Source: Pirellulales bacterium (GTDB lineage Bacteria; Planctomycetota; Planctomycetia; Pirellulales; Lacipirellulaceae). From it: a stretch of 56,302 bases of DNA. Below the pieces are notes generated by a model that had not been told where the DNA came from, did no database searches, and saw only the letters and a program-made list of their open reading frames with translations. The position numbers and the translations under genes were made by a program. Below are positions 20,201-30,244 of this stretch, one piece after another. How positions within the stretch are numbered: position 1 is the stretch's first letter; every line of letters begins with the position of its first letter. The DNA is taken from positions 1 through 56,302 of the forward strand of contig JANQOF010000033.1 in NCBI GenBank assembly GCA_028279215.1, read 5' to 3'.

Positions 20201-22287
20201 TCCTCGTCCGACTTCACCTTCGCCTTGGAGAGGATCTCGGCTTGTACGTTGCCGGGCACCGGTTCGTAACTGGCGAACTCCATGGTGTAGCTGCCTTGGC
20301 CGCCGGTCATGCTGCTGAGGGTGCGGGCGTAGGTGGTGACTTCCGCCAGCGGCGCCTTGGCCTCAACGGTGGTCATGCCGCCGCCTGCGGAATCCATGCC
20401 CACCATTTGTCCGCGACGGCCCGCGAGGTCGCTGGACACGTCGCCCACGTTGTCGGCCGGCACCGTGATGTGCAGGTTGACCATCGGTTCAAGCAGCGCG
20501 GGCCGCGCCTTTTGGAACACCTCGGCAAACGCCTTGGCAGCGGCCATTTTGAACGCCGTTTCGTTCGAGTCCACGGGGTGGTCCTTGCCAAAGTGCACCT
20601 CGACGCAAACGTCTTGCACCTTGCAACCTGCAATCACGCCGTTGGTAACACGTTCGAGGAAGCCCTTCTCAATCGCCGGCATGAAATTACCCGGAATGGC
20701 GCCGCCGACCACCGAGTCGACCCACAGGAAGTTGGCCGCGTCGTGATAGTGTACGTGCTTGAGCTGCGGGAAGCGGGCTTTGGTCGCGTACTCGTCGACG
20801 TCGGTGCCCTCGGGTAGGGGAAACATACGGATGTGTACTTCAGCAAACTGGCCTGCTCCACCGCTTTGCTTCTTATGACGGTACATTCCTTCAGCGTCTT
20901 GCTGGATTGTTTCGCGGTACGGAATCTTAGGATCGTGCGTGTCGATTTCCACATGGTCGCGACGCTTCAGTCGTTCTTGAATCAACTGCAGGTGCAACTC
21001 GCTCATGCCAGTGAGCACCGTCTCGTGCGTTTCCTCGTCGTGGTCGACGTGAATCGTCGGATCTTCTTCGGCCAACTTGTGCAACGAACTCGAAAGCTTG
21101 GTTTCGTCGCCGCGGCTCTTAGGCGACACGGCCAGTCCGACCATGGGCATCGGGAACTTGATGGGCGGAAGTTCCAACTCGCCGAGCGAAGTGCCGGTGT
21201 GCAGCGACTCGGCTTTGGCAATGGCGACGATCTCGCCGGGTCCGGCGGAGTCGATTGGCTCAGTCTTTTCGCCTTGTACTCGCAGCAGTTGCGCCACTTT
21301 CATACCCTTGCGCTCCTCAGGCGTAGCGACCGTATCGTCCTTCTTGAGACTACCGGAGAGCACGCGGATGAAGCTCAGCTTCTGCACAAACGGATCGATG
21401 CGCGTGCGAAACACCTGGGCCGCGAGCGGCGCGCCGGCGTCGGGCTTGAGCGTCACCGTGTCGCCATCTTTTTTGGCCGTTCGCTCTATGGCCGATGGCG
21501 GAAGAGCGACGTCAGCCAGCAAATCAAGCACCTCCGTGAGGCCCACGTCGTTCTTGGCGGAGACACACACCACGGGCGTCAAAGAACCTGCCGCCAGACC
21601 TTGCCGTGCGAGCTCCATTAGTTTCGCCCTGGGCGGAACCTCGCCTTCGAAGTACTTCTCCATCACCGTGTCGTCGATCTCGATAATCGTTTCGATCGCT
21701 TTCTCATTCAGCCCGCTGATATCAATGACCGCGCCGTCGGCATTCGCCGGCGGATCGATGGTGCTGGCGACGCTCTTCAAGTCGTCGCCTTGGCCCAACG
21801 GCACGTTGAACAAAACGCATTGCGGGCCAAATACTTCTTGAATCGTCTCCATCAACGACGGCAGGTCGACACTGTGGTCGTCGATCTTGGTGATCACCAA
21901 CATGCGGCCCAGACCTCGCTCGCCAGCTTCTTTCCAAACGCGGCGGGTGTTGACCTTGATGCCGGCGTGACCGTCAACGGCGATCAATGCGTTGTCGACT
22001 CCACGCAATGCGCCAATCGTTTGGCCAATGAGATCCGGATAGCCTGGTGTGTCGATCAGGTTGAAGGACTTGCCTGCGTGTTCGCAATGCGTGATGGCTG
22101 CTTCGATAGAATGCTTGTGGTGCTTTTCCTCTTCGTCGAAGTCGCAGACGCTATTGCCATCGTCGACACTGGGATTACCCTTCACCGCGCCTGTTTTCAC
22201 CAACAAGTGGTCGACCAAAGAAGTCTTGCCCGCCGAACCGTGGCCGCAAACTGCGATATTCCTAATATCGTCGACATGCTTGGACAT
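20197..22287 (-). CDS. fusA: EF-G-like translational GTPase
   Basis: A 696-residue protein with the full EF-G domain order: GTPase domain (P-loop GHGSAGKTS, G3 DTPGYPD), beta-barrel domain II, domain III (LHKLAEEDPT, MSELHLQL), domain IV (PYRETIQQDAEGMYRHKKQS) and domain V. It resembles the divergent FusA2-like group more than canonical EF-G. The switch I region reads HSIEAAITHCEH, not the usual RGITI, and the G4 motif is TKID instead of NKxD. It could act in translocation under special conditions or ribosome rescue. The ATG at 22287 is preferred over TTG 22290 because GGAG lies 7 bp upstream. Confidence 0.85.
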
Positions 22288-22379
22288 CAATCGCTCCGTT
22301 ATTCTCGAAGAGTGAAGCCGGCCGCCCAGTACCGGCTGAGTGATAGACTTGAATACAACGCTCCGACCAGAGCGCGCGG

Positions 22380-23111
22380 CTATTTCAAAGTGTCGGCCTC
22401 CTGCGCAATCGCAATCGCCTCGCTTAGTTCGAAAGCTCCTTCGTACAGGGCCCTTCCGATAATGACCGCTGGCAACCCCGCTTCGGCCAAGGCGCGAACG
22501 TCGTCAATCGTGGTCACTCCACCTGAAGCAACCACCGGCAAGGGAATCGACTCTTGCATCTCGCGCATGGCGGGTACATTGGGGCCCGACATCATACCGT
22601 CGGTGGCGATGTCGGTGTACACGATGGCCGCCAACGGTTCGTTGGCAAACTGCATGGCAACTTCCACTGCGGAAATGCTGCTGGTTTCAAGCCAACCATC
22701 AGTGGCCACCAGTCCATCGCGAGCGTCGACCCCTAACACGAGACGGTTGGGAAACGCGCGGCAGGTCTCGCGAAACCACTCGGGGCGTTTAATGGCCGAA
22801 GTGCCAACGACCAGCCGGTTGAGCCCAAAACCCAACAACTCGGCAATCGACTGCTCGTCGCGAACGCCACCTCCTAGCTCGCATTGCATGTCGACCGCGG
22901 CTACGATGTCCTGCACAGCAGGTAGATTCACAGGCGACCCTTCGCGAGCGCCATCGAGGTCGACGATGTGCAAGTGAGAGGCGCCGGCGGCTTGAAACCC
23001 CTGGGCGACTGCCACCGGGTCGTCGTTGAATACAGTTTCCTGCTGATAGTCACCCTGGCGCAGGCGGACACACTTGCCTCCTCGAAGGTCGATTGCCGGC
23101 CAGATTTGCAT
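22380..23111 (-). CDS. hisA: ProFAR isomerase (histidine biosynthesis)
   Basis: HisA catalyses the Amadori rearrangement of ProFAR to PRFAR in histidine synthesis. This 243-residue TIM barrel shows the N-terminal AIDLRGGKCVRLRQGD with the catalytic Asp, ELGGGVRD, LVLGVDARDG, the second catalytic Asp in YTDIATDGMMSGPN, and ASGGVTT and IIGRALYEG phosphate loops. ATG 23111 matches the family start; GTG 23117 is also possible. The rest of the histidine pathway is not next to it: hisH lies about 2.7 kb away, separated by an unrelated dehydrogenase gene on the other strand. Confidence 0.95.
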   Translation of the reverse strand: MQIWPAIDLRGGKCVRLRQGDYQQETVFNDDPVAVAQGFQAAGASHLHIVDLDGAREGSPVNLPAVQDIVAAVDMQCELGGGVRDEQSIAELLGFGLNRLVVGTSAIKRPEWFRETCRAFPNRLVLGVDARDGLVATDGWLETSSISAVEVAMQFANEPLAAIVYTDIATDGMMSGPNVPAMREMQESIPLPVVASGGVTTIDDVRALAEAGLPAVIIGRALYEGAFELSEAIAIAQEADTLK

Positions 23112-23269
23112 GCCCACAGCGCTCCCATCGCCTGTGACTTAAGGTGAATAGCCCTTTAAATATCGCAAATGGCCAGTGGCGATTCAAGTAGTACGACACA
23201 GCGCGAAACGTGCCGCATGCCAGAACAATTAGCAACCTACTTCTATCCTTCCATCTTCGCAGGCCCGGT

Positions 23270-25696
23270 ATGACAACTGCATTTCGACTTATCGTCATCG
23301 TCGCAGCAATCTCCTGGCTGCAGTTCTCAACGCAGGCGGCCCCACCGCGAGTGATCGTCCAGGGATATCAACTCGAACCGATTGCTCGCGAGCCGCACAT
23401 TGTTACTCCAGTAGCGATCGCCTTCGACGCTACTGGCGCCCTGTTGGTGATCGAATCGCACACGCACCAACGCCCCGACGAGTACGGCGGTCCAACGAGC
23501 GATCGCATTCGCCGCTTTGCCGACACGAACGGGGACGGTAAGTTCGACACTTGGTCGACGTACGCTGATGGGTTCCGCCATGCAATGAACCTTGCTGTGC
23601 GTGACGATGGCGCGGTCGTCGTTGTGACCCGTGGAGACGTATTCCTACTTGAAGATACAACGGGCGACTTCGTAGCCGACCAGCGATCAACGCTCGCGCA
23701 TCTCGACACGGAAGTGAACTATCCGCATAACGCGCTGGGCGGATTCGTGTTCGATGGCCGCGGTGGCTTCTACCTTGGTCTGGGCGAGAACTTTGGCGGC
23801 GAGTATCGACTCGTCGGCAGCGACGGCTCGAACTTTGCCGACTCCGGTGGCACTGGAATGATCTTTCACTTCGCTGGAGATGGATCCAACCTCAAGAAGT
23901 TCGCTCAAGGGTTTTGGAATCCGTTCGGGCTCGCGCTCGTGGACGATCTACTGTTCGCCGTCGACAACGACCCCGACGCCAGCCCGCCATGTCGATTGAT
24001 TCACGTAGTTGAGTCGGGCGACTATGGCCATCGCTTTGAGTACGGGCGCGCGGGCGTGCACCCGCTTCAAGCATGGGATGGCGAGCTTCCCGGCACGTTG
24101 CCCATGGTGTGTGGCACGGGCGAAGCGCCGTGCGTGGTCGCGGCGCACGAGAACTTCCTGTGGGTTACGAGTTGGGGCGACCACCGTCTGGAGCGCTACC
24201 TGATCGAACCGAAGGGGATGTCGTTCGCTGCCACGCGCGAAGTTGTCGTGCAAGGCGACGCCGACTTCCGTCCGACGGGTTGCGCTGTGGCGCCTGACGG
24301 GTCGTTGTACTTCGCCGACTGGGTTTCGCGAAGCTACCCGGTGCATGGACAAGGTCGCATTTGGCGCCTCGCTCGAACCTCACGGTATGAACCGACCAGA
24401 TGGAAGGCCGTCGAGCAGATCGCGACTGCCCATCGGAGCGTTCACGATTCGCTAACGTTGGTACAATCGGACGATCCATTCGCGCGCCAATTGGCCGTAG
24501 CTGGTCTCGACAAGAAGACCGCGACGGCAACGCTACTGAACAACGCCGGGCGACTCCAAGCGCTTCAAGCATTGCGATGGCTGGCAGCCGACGCCCCCAA
24601 CGAATGGCTCCAGCTCGCTCTCGAAGACGACAATGCCGATACCCGCCTGTACGCAATTCGGTGGATTGCCGATCAACATCGGACTGAACTTCGAGACAAC
24701 GTGGCGCGGCTTCTCGATGGCGAGATTCCCAACGAGCGGTATTATCTAGCGGTACTGGCGGCCATCCACTGGCTCGACAGCGACCGAACGCCGCCGCCAC
24801 AGTCCGTCGTCGATGGTTTGCTTGCACGGGAATTGCGCAATGACCGCCGATCGGATGACCTGAAGGAGCTTGCGCTGCGCCTCATCTCGCCTACGCACAA
24901 ACAGCTCACCATCGACGCCTTAAACGGCTACGTCGAAGGCGATCATGATGGACTGCGGACCCAGGCGATTCGCGCTCTGGCGCTCAGCAATCATCCGGAG
25001 CGGTTCACCTACCTGGCGAAAGTCACTGGCGACGAAACCATGCCCGAAACAGCACGGGCCGACGCGCTGGCGGGGCTGGCAGCACAGGTCGATGAGTTTA
25101 GGCCACTGGTAGAGAAACTATCGGGTTGTCATCTCCCGGCGGTAGCGAAGGAAGCCCATCGAATCCTGCGATTGACGACCGAGAGCGATCCAGAGGCCGG
25201 GTTTCGGCCTGCGGCCGATGATACGGAGACGTGGCTTGCCCTGACTTCGGCCAACGGCGACCCGGACAGCGGACGGCGATTGTTCTACAGCGCCGTCGGC
25301 CCGCGATGTGCGACTTGCCACCGCATCGACGGACACGGCGGCGACTACGGCCCCGACCTTTCGCGCTACGGCGCCACACACGACCGACGGCAAACGCTCA
25401 CCGCCATCCTCGAGCCGAGTCGCGACATCGCCCCGCGCTACGTTCCCTGGGTCCTGGAGACAGACGACGGAAAGACCCACATAGGACTGCGCTTGGCCCG
25501 CGGCGGCGACAGCGGCACAGAACCGTACATCGACAGCCAAGGCAACCGCTTCGACCTCGCAAGCGAGTCGGTTGAATTCCGCGAACCTTCAAAGAACTCG
25601 ATCATGCCCAATGGGTTGGAGAAGACGATCTCGGTGGACGACCTAGCGGATTTGGTGGCGTTCTTGATGAATGAGTCGGGGAACGCGCGGCCGTAG
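23270..25696 (+). CDS. PVC-type dehydrogenase with HEAT-like repeats and haem c site
   Basis: An 808-residue exported protein of a family greatly expanded in planctomycetes. A signal peptide covers about residues 1-24. The N-terminal domain (about 30-370) is a beta propeller of the soluble glucose/sorbosone dehydrogenase type: VTPVAIAFDATGALLVIES, DTNGDGKFDTW, FAQGFWNPFGLAL, and PDGSLYFADW. The middle (about 390-640) has alpha-helical repeats of HEAT type. The C-terminal domain is cytochrome c-like with CATCH at residues 680-684 and an axial-ligand region downstream. It probably oxidises a carbohydrate in the periplasm and passes electrons to haem c; the substrate is unknown. Confidence 0.85.
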   Translation: MTTAFRLIVIVAAISWLQFSTQAAPPRVIVQGYQLEPIAREPHIVTPVAIAFDATGALLVIESHTHQRPDEYGGPTSDRIRRFADTNGDGKFDTWSTYADGFRHAMNLAVRDDGAVVVVTRGDVFLLEDTTGDFVADQRSTLAHLDTEVNYPHNALGGFVFDGRGGFYLGLGENFGGEYRLVGSDGSNFADSGGTGMIFHFAGDGSNLKKFAQGFWNPFGLALVDDLLFAVDNDPDASPPCRLIHVVESGDYGHRFEYGRAGVHPLQAWDGELPGTLPMVCGTGEAPCVVAAHENFLWVTSWGDHRLERYLIEPKGMSFAATREVVVQGDADFRPTGCAVAPDGSLYFADWVSRSYPVHGQGRIWRLARTSRYEPTRWKAVEQIATAHRSVHDSLTLVQSDDPFARQLAVAGLDKKTATATLLNNAGRLQALQALRWLAADAPNEWLQLALEDDNADTRLYAIRWIADQHRTELRDNVARLLDGEIPNERYYLAVLAAIHWLDSDRTPPPQSVVDGLLARELRNDRRSDDLKELALRLISPTHKQLTIDALNGYVEGDHDGLRTQAIRALALSNHPERFTYLAKVTGDETMPETARADALAGLAAQVDEFRPLVEKLSGCHLPAVAKEAHRILRLTTESDPEAGFRPAADDTETWLALTSANGDPDSGRRLFYSAVGPRCATCHRIDGHGGDYGPDLSRYGATHDRRQTLTAILEPSRDIAPRYVPWVLETDDGKTHIGLRLARGGDSGTEPYIDSQGNRFDLASESVEFREPSKNSIMPNGLEKTISVDDLADLVAFLMNESGNARP

Positions 25697-25825
25697 TGTT
25701 TCTGAACAGAAGGGCGCGGAGAAGACAGAGAATCGCTGAAGGGTCATTGCGTGTATTCTTCGGCTCTGTTTGACTCGCTTGACCGCTGTGGCCTCCGTCC
25801 CCTCTGTTGCCTCTTGTTCAAGCAA

Positions 25826-26431
25826 TCACAGCGCCGCGAAGTTCTCGAGCAGTTTCAACCCGACTTTCTGGCTCTTCTCGGGATGAAATTGCGTCGCGTA
25901 GAGATTCCCTTGCTGGATGCTGCTGCAGAAGGGTTCGGGATAGTCCGTCGTGGTGGCGATGATCGAATCGTCGCTGGGGACGACGTAATAGGAGTGGACG
26001 AAGTAGACATACGCTCCTTCGTCGACGTTCGCGTACAGTGGCGAAGGCTTGCCAAATGTCAGTTGGTTCCAGCCCATGTGCGGCACTTTGTGCTCGCGCG
26101 GCATTTCAAACTTTACGACTTTGCCCGGCACGATGCCGAGACCCTGGTGTTCGCCATCTTCGTAGCTGGTTTCAAACAGCAGTTGCATGCCAAGGCATAT
26201 TCCAAGCGTTGGCTTGCCGCTCGCCACGGCGTGGCAAATGGGCTCTACCAACTTGCGCTCTCGCAGCGCTGACATCGCGTCGGAATACGCGCCAACGCCC
26301 GGCAAAATGAGCTTGTCCGCCGCTGCGATCTCCGCGGCATCGTCGGTTACTTGGGCCTGATAACCTAAGACTTCCAGCGCCTTCTGGACGCTACGAAGGT
26401 TTCCCATTTCGTAGTTGATGATGGATATCAA
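25826..26431 (-). CDS. hisH: Imidazole glycerol phosphate synthase, glutaminase subunit
   Basis: HisH hydrolyses glutamine and channels ammonia to HisF, giving IGP and AICAR. The class I glutamine amidotransferase triad is complete: Cys in GICLGMQLLF, and His and Glu in QFHPEKS. Also present are NYEMGNLRSV at the N-terminus and ILPGVGAY. No ATG gives a normal N-terminus, so a TTG at 26431 (product MISIINYEMGN, 201 residues) is chosen; TTG at 26485 would add 18 unmatched residues. The upstream OmpA-like gene ends 80 bp away on the same strand. Confidence 0.9.
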   Translation of the reverse strand: MISIINYEMGNLRSVQKALEVLGYQAQVTDDAAEIAAADKLILPGVGAYSDAMSALRERKLVEPICHAVASGKPTLGICLGMQLLFETSYEDGEHQGLGIVPGKVVKFEMPREHKVPHMGWNQLTFGKPSPLYANVDEGAYVYFVHSYYVVPSDDSIIATTTDYPEPFCSSIQQGNLYATQFHPEKSQKVGLKLLENFAAL

Positions 26432-26511
26432 GAGGCGGATCTTGCGGTGGTGGCTGGTGCGGGGAACCAACCCAGTGTACTCCAAGCCCGTAGAGATGGA
26501 GAGAGCCGGAG

Positions 26512-27360
26512 TTAGCGGCGGCGGGTGGTTTCTGGATAGACCACCAACTCCACCCGGCGGTTCTGTGCCTGCCCCGCTGGCGTGGCATTCGAGACGAGCG
26601 GGTGATTGGCGCCGTGACCGATCACAAATAGCTGCTCGGGCGCCGCGCCGAGTGACTGCCGCAGTTGTTCGTATACTACCGTGGCCTGGGCAACCGACAG
26701 ATGGTGCGGCGTTGGATACTGCGGCCCGAGTTGGGTGCCCCCATCAGTGTGGCCTTCAATGCCAATGAGGTGATCCGGGTAATTGGTGAGCAAGTCAGCG
26801 GCCACCGTGCGGAGCATTTGATCGGCCCCTGGCTTGAGCTGAGGGCTGCCGGGTACAAACAATTGGTCTCCAGCTAGAGTCACGCGGATGGTGTCGCCGT
26901 CCTGCCGGACGCTGGCTCCAGGAACATTTGCAACTTGCAGCGGACGTAGCAGCGTGTTGTTGGCGCGAATCTCAGCAGCTCCAGGTGTCTGCACACTGGC
27001 GGTCATCGCCTGCGTGCGCGATTGCAACTGCTGGTTGTCGACTTGGGCGGCCGCCAGGCGATCGGCAGTGGCCTTGAGTTGGTCTTGAGTCGCCACCATC
27101 TGATCGCGCATCAACTGCATTTGTTGTCGCGACTGAGCGAGCATCGACTCAAGTTCTTGATTGTCTCGGTCGAGCGCGTCGGCGCGTTGCTGAAGTTGCT
27201 GCTGCTGCGCGGCGAGCATCTGTTGTTGCTGCGGTGAAAGAGCAATCGGCTGTGTGCCGGGCGGCGCGGACGATGGTGTAAACACGACGCGCCCGCAGCC
27301 AACGGTGGTCAGCAGCGCGCAAATCAGCAACGCCGATCGTGTTGTGCGTTGAAACGACAT
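26512..27360 (-). CDS. OmpA-family lipoprotein
   Basis: A 282-residue outer-membrane lipoprotein. The signal peptide ends in TTVGC (Cys22). Residues about 42-120 form a Gln-rich coiled coil (PQQQQMLAAQQQQLQQRADA and similar). The C-terminal OmpA domain begins near residue 150 with RVTLAGDQLFVPGS and has LIGIEGHTDGG, LSVAQATVVYEQL, and NRRVELVVYP, the peptidoglycan-binding pattern. A Pal/MotB-like role tethering envelope layers is likely. The gene is divergent from the polysaccharide cluster, with about 200 bp between for both promoters. Confidence 0.85.
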   Translation of the reverse strand: MSFQRTTRSALLICALLTTVGCGRVVFTPSSAPPGTQPIALSPQQQQMLAAQQQQLQQRADALDRDNQELESMLAQSRQQMQLMRDQMVATQDQLKATADRLAAAQVDNQQLQSRTQAMTASVQTPGAAEIRANNTLLRPLQVANVPGASVRQDGDTIRVTLAGDQLFVPGSPQLKPGADQMLRTVAADLLTNYPDHLIGIEGHTDGGTQLGPQYPTPHHLSVAQATVVYEQLRQSLGAAPEQLFVIGHGANHPLVSNATPAGQAQNRRVELVVYPETTRRR

Positions 27361-27557
27361 GTATACCCGTAGATACAAGTTCGAGCCGTAGGGCGACTGC
27401 GAAGCGCGCGGGATCGTAGCAACGTGGCCTGTTAGCGACAATAGCAAGCACGTACGTAGGAAAATCTGGTATTGACGGAAGCCGCTGTCCACCGGGACGA
27501 TGCTGCCCGCAGTATCGCTGCCCTCCCCTGCCCCATCGAAATTTGGCAATCGTCACC

Positions 27558-28871
27558 ATGCAACCAGATGCCAGCACCCGCGGTCTGGGGGGATTCTTGA
27601 GCAAGGCAGCACGCGTGGCAACGGGCCATGCGGCCGGCTACGGGGTTGGAATCGTGGTATCGCCGCTTCTCGCGCGAATGTACGGTCCCGAAGCGTTCGG
27701 CTTCTTTGCTGCCTACGTGCTGGCAGTCAGCAGCTTGGGGGTACTCGCTACCCTGCGTTTCGATCAGGCCATCACCTTGGCCAAGAGCGTCCGCTCAGCG
27801 ACGGTGATCACCCAGTTGGCGACCGTAGCGATGCTGTCACTATCGCTGCTCTTGGTCGCCGCGGCACCCCCAATTGAACAGGCAGGAGCGGACTTCTTCG
27901 GGGTACGGTTACCTAGTCTATGGTCGGTTGTACTAGCTTCAGGTGTTGTCTGCTTGACAGCATATCAACTGGCCGCGGCATGGCTCTTGCGAGAAGCCCG
28001 CTATCGCGATCTTGCCACCATGCGCGTCGTGTTTGCCGTTTCAATGGCCACGACGCAGTTGGCGATTCCCACTCTTGGCGGAAGTATCCTGCTCGGATTG
28101 CCAGCCGGCCAGGCAGTTGGCTTTGCGATGGGCACCTTGTACGGAGCATTGCGGATGCGACCAAGAGCTCCCAGGCTGCTTGGTCTATCCACCACCGTCT
28201 GCCGCCGGTTCGTCTGGCGCTACCGACAGTTCGCAATGTTCGGCGTACCCGCAGCGCTTGTATCGAATATGGGCATTCACTCGCCCGCATTGATTCTTGC
28301 CGGATGTTACGGATGGGAAGTGGCCGGATTGTTCGCATTTGCGCAGCGGGTGTTCACCACTCCTCTGACGCTCCTGACACATTCGTTCTCCCGCGTGTTT
28401 CTCGCCGAAGCAACGCGAAAAAAGTCGCCAGACGAACTAGCGTCGCTGTTCCGATCGACGTTGCGGGGAGGAGCGATGCTAGCGGCAATGCCGATCGCCA
28501 CGGCGGCTCTCGTCGCCCCATGGTGCTTCGGGCTAGTGTTCGGCAACGATTGGGCGCCTGCGGGCTGGATCTGCACGGTGCTAGCCCCCATGGCTTTGGC
28601 CATGTCGTTAGCTCAAATCGTTAGCCCGGTGTACGACTTGGTCGGCCGGCAGGATCGACGTCTGATTCGCGAGCTGGCATGCACCGCCATGTGCGCGGGC
28701 GGCATGATTGCCGCGTGGCTAGCCGGCTGGTCCGCTCTTGCAGCCATCTGCATGGCATCGGTTGGTGGTACGATCGGCTATGTTCTGCTGGTGGCGATTG
28801 CTGCGCACTGCATCCAGCAGTCCTGCTCACCGAGCGCATCGACGCCGACGGTGCCGCGACTCGCGGCATAA
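27558..28871 (+). CDS. Polysaccharide flippase (Wzx/MOP type)
   Basis: A 437-residue integral membrane protein with about twelve hydrophobic helices, resembling MOP-superfamily polysaccharide exporters (Wzx). The N-terminus ATGHAAGYGVGIVVSPLLAR followed by YGPEAFGFFA is typical for O-antigen/teichoic-acid flippases. It would flip lipid-linked oligosaccharide across the inner membrane. It is the first gene of a run of co-directional sugar genes up to 36989. Start is ATG 27558; a TTG five codons upstream is less likely. Confidence 0.85.
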   Translation: MQPDASTRGLGGFLSKAARVATGHAAGYGVGIVVSPLLARMYGPEAFGFFAAYVLAVSSLGVLATLRFDQAITLAKSVRSATVITQLATVAMLSLSLLLVAAAPPIEQAGADFFGVRLPSLWSVVLASGVVCLTAYQLAAAWLLREARYRDLATMRVVFAVSMATTQLAIPTLGGSILLGLPAGQAVGFAMGTLYGALRMRPRAPRLLGLSTTVCRRFVWRYRQFAMFGVPAALVSNMGIHSPALILAGCYGWEVAGLFAFAQRVFTTPLTLLTHSFSRVFLAEATRKKSPDELASLFRSTLRGGAMLAAMPIATAALVAPWCFGLVFGNDWAPAGWICTVLAPMALAMSLAQIVSPVYDLVGRQDRRLIRELACTAMCAGGMIAAWLAGWSALAAICMASVGGTIGYVLLVAIAAHCIQQSCSPSASTPTVPRLAA

Positions 28872-28953
28872 CCTCTGAGCTCGTCTTGCCAACGGTCGGT
28901 GGCATCAACTATCCTCCCTGCCCACGCCGCGACCTCGCAAGCTGCTTGAAGCC

Positions 28954-30216
28954 ATGAATCACTCCGCGCCGCGCTCGCAGATGTTGACCCTCCATCCAGC
29001 TTTTGTGTTGGGCGGCCTGCTTGCGCTGTACTTCTTGCTCGGCCGATGGACATTCGCTCGATTGCAGGGAGACTACGACGAAGTCTCCTACCTGGTGCAA
29101 CCACGCGTTTGGACGATCGTGATGATCGCCCTGCTAGCAGCGCTGACATTCTGTGCTCTCCGCGACCGAGGGATAAGTTCGTGGAAACCGATCGACGTCG
29201 CCATCTTGGCGTGGATAGGCTATATGCTGATCACTTGGTTGTGGGCGCCCGAGCCGAAGTTGGCGGCAGAAAAAGGCATCGAAATGCTGATGCTGTTAAG
29301 TGTCTCGATGTCCATCGCGATAACTCGTTCACGGGCCACGGAAGGTTGGGCGATGCTTGGATTCTGGTACGGCCTCGTAGCCATCGGCGCTGCGATGGGA
29401 ATGCTAGCGCTGTACATGAGCTCGGGCGGCCGAGTATTCACTCCGACCGGCGGGCCTAACATCTTTGGGCGCAACATGGGACTCGTTGGCGTAGGCGCTC
29501 TGCTGCTTGCGACCCGACACGTCTCAATTCAGCGAATCGGCCTTTACGTAATTGTTGTTCTATCGGCGATGTGGGTGGTGATGTGCGGTTCGCGGGGGGC
29601 GCTATTGGCCACAGGAGTGGCCGGCATGGTACTGCTGGTCACCGCGCGGGCTCGGTTGTCGACCAAGATTACTGCCGTCGGTGCTTTTGCAATCGCGGCC
29701 ATTGCCGCATTCTTCTGCACCGAGGTAGGTCGCAACGCCGTTGACGTATTCCGACACCGGATCCTGCATCAAACGGTGGAGCAACGCTACACATCGTCGC
29801 GCGACAGCTTGTTTTCCGACGCAATCCAGCTCGGACTGGAGCAGCCCGTCGCTGGCTGCGGATTAGCAGGCTTTCGAGCGAATAGTTGGACGTATCCGCA
29901 CAATATCTTTCTCGAAACATTTGCCGAAGGAGGCGCGATCGGCATCCTACTATTGTTACTTGTGTTTTGGACATGGTGGCAGTCGCTTCAACACTGTCGC
30001 CAAGCGAAGACCGGTACCACTTTTGCCGCCGTGGCGCTGATTACCACCGCTGCCTCATTTAGCGGGAATTTCTACGATAGTCGGGGTGTGTTCATACTGC
30101 TGGCCTTGACTGTCGATTCGCTTCCCGTCAGTGGATCGTTTCTAGCGCGGCGACCAATCCTGTCGACACAGCGCCTTTCGGCCCAAGTGGCCGATCGTCC
30201 TGGTTACTCCGTATGA
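28954..30216 (+). CDS. O-antigen ligase/polymerase family protein
   Basis: A 420-residue membrane protein with about eleven predicted helices and the Wzy/WaaL-type periplasmic loop. The conserved tail of that loop, YPHNIFLETFAEGGAIGILL, is clear at about residues 312-331. A stretch of polar residues with Arg (FRHRILHQTVEQRYTSSRD) precedes it. Such proteins polymerise repeat units or ligate the glycan to lipid or protein. It lies 82 bp after the flippase gene. Confidence 0.8.
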   Translation: MNHSAPRSQMLTLHPAFVLGGLLALYFLLGRWTFARLQGDYDEVSYLVQPRVWTIVMIALLAALTFCALRDRGISSWKPIDVAILAWIGYMLITWLWAPEPKLAAEKGIEMLMLLSVSMSIAITRSRATEGWAMLGFWYGLVAIGAAMGMLALYMSSGGRVFTPTGGPNIFGRNMGLVGVGALLLATRHVSIQRIGLYVIVVLSAMWVVMCGSRGALLATGVAGMVLLVTARARLSTKITAVGAFAIAAIAAFFCTEVGRNAVDVFRHRILHQTVEQRYTSSRDSLFSDAIQLGLEQPVAGCGLAGFRANSWTYPHNIFLETFAEGGAIGILLLLLVFWTWWQSLQHCRQAKTGTTFAAVALITTAASFSGNFYDSRGVFILLALTVDSLPVSGSFLARRPILSTQRLSAQVADRPGYSV

Positions 30217-30244
30217 GGTTAGTGACACCAGAAGGATTCCTAGA

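Noticed and set aside
21790-22977. A 395-codon plus-strand frame across the EF-G-like and hisA genes
   Set aside because: Both minus-strand genes are conserved across this region. The frame has no ribosome site or motif.
25697-25825. Sequence resembling a common dispersed pattern with a minus-strand frame rich in EATEGTE
   Set aside because: It is the tail between a dehydrogenase stop and hisH; a single copy in the window is not enough to call a repeat or a gene.
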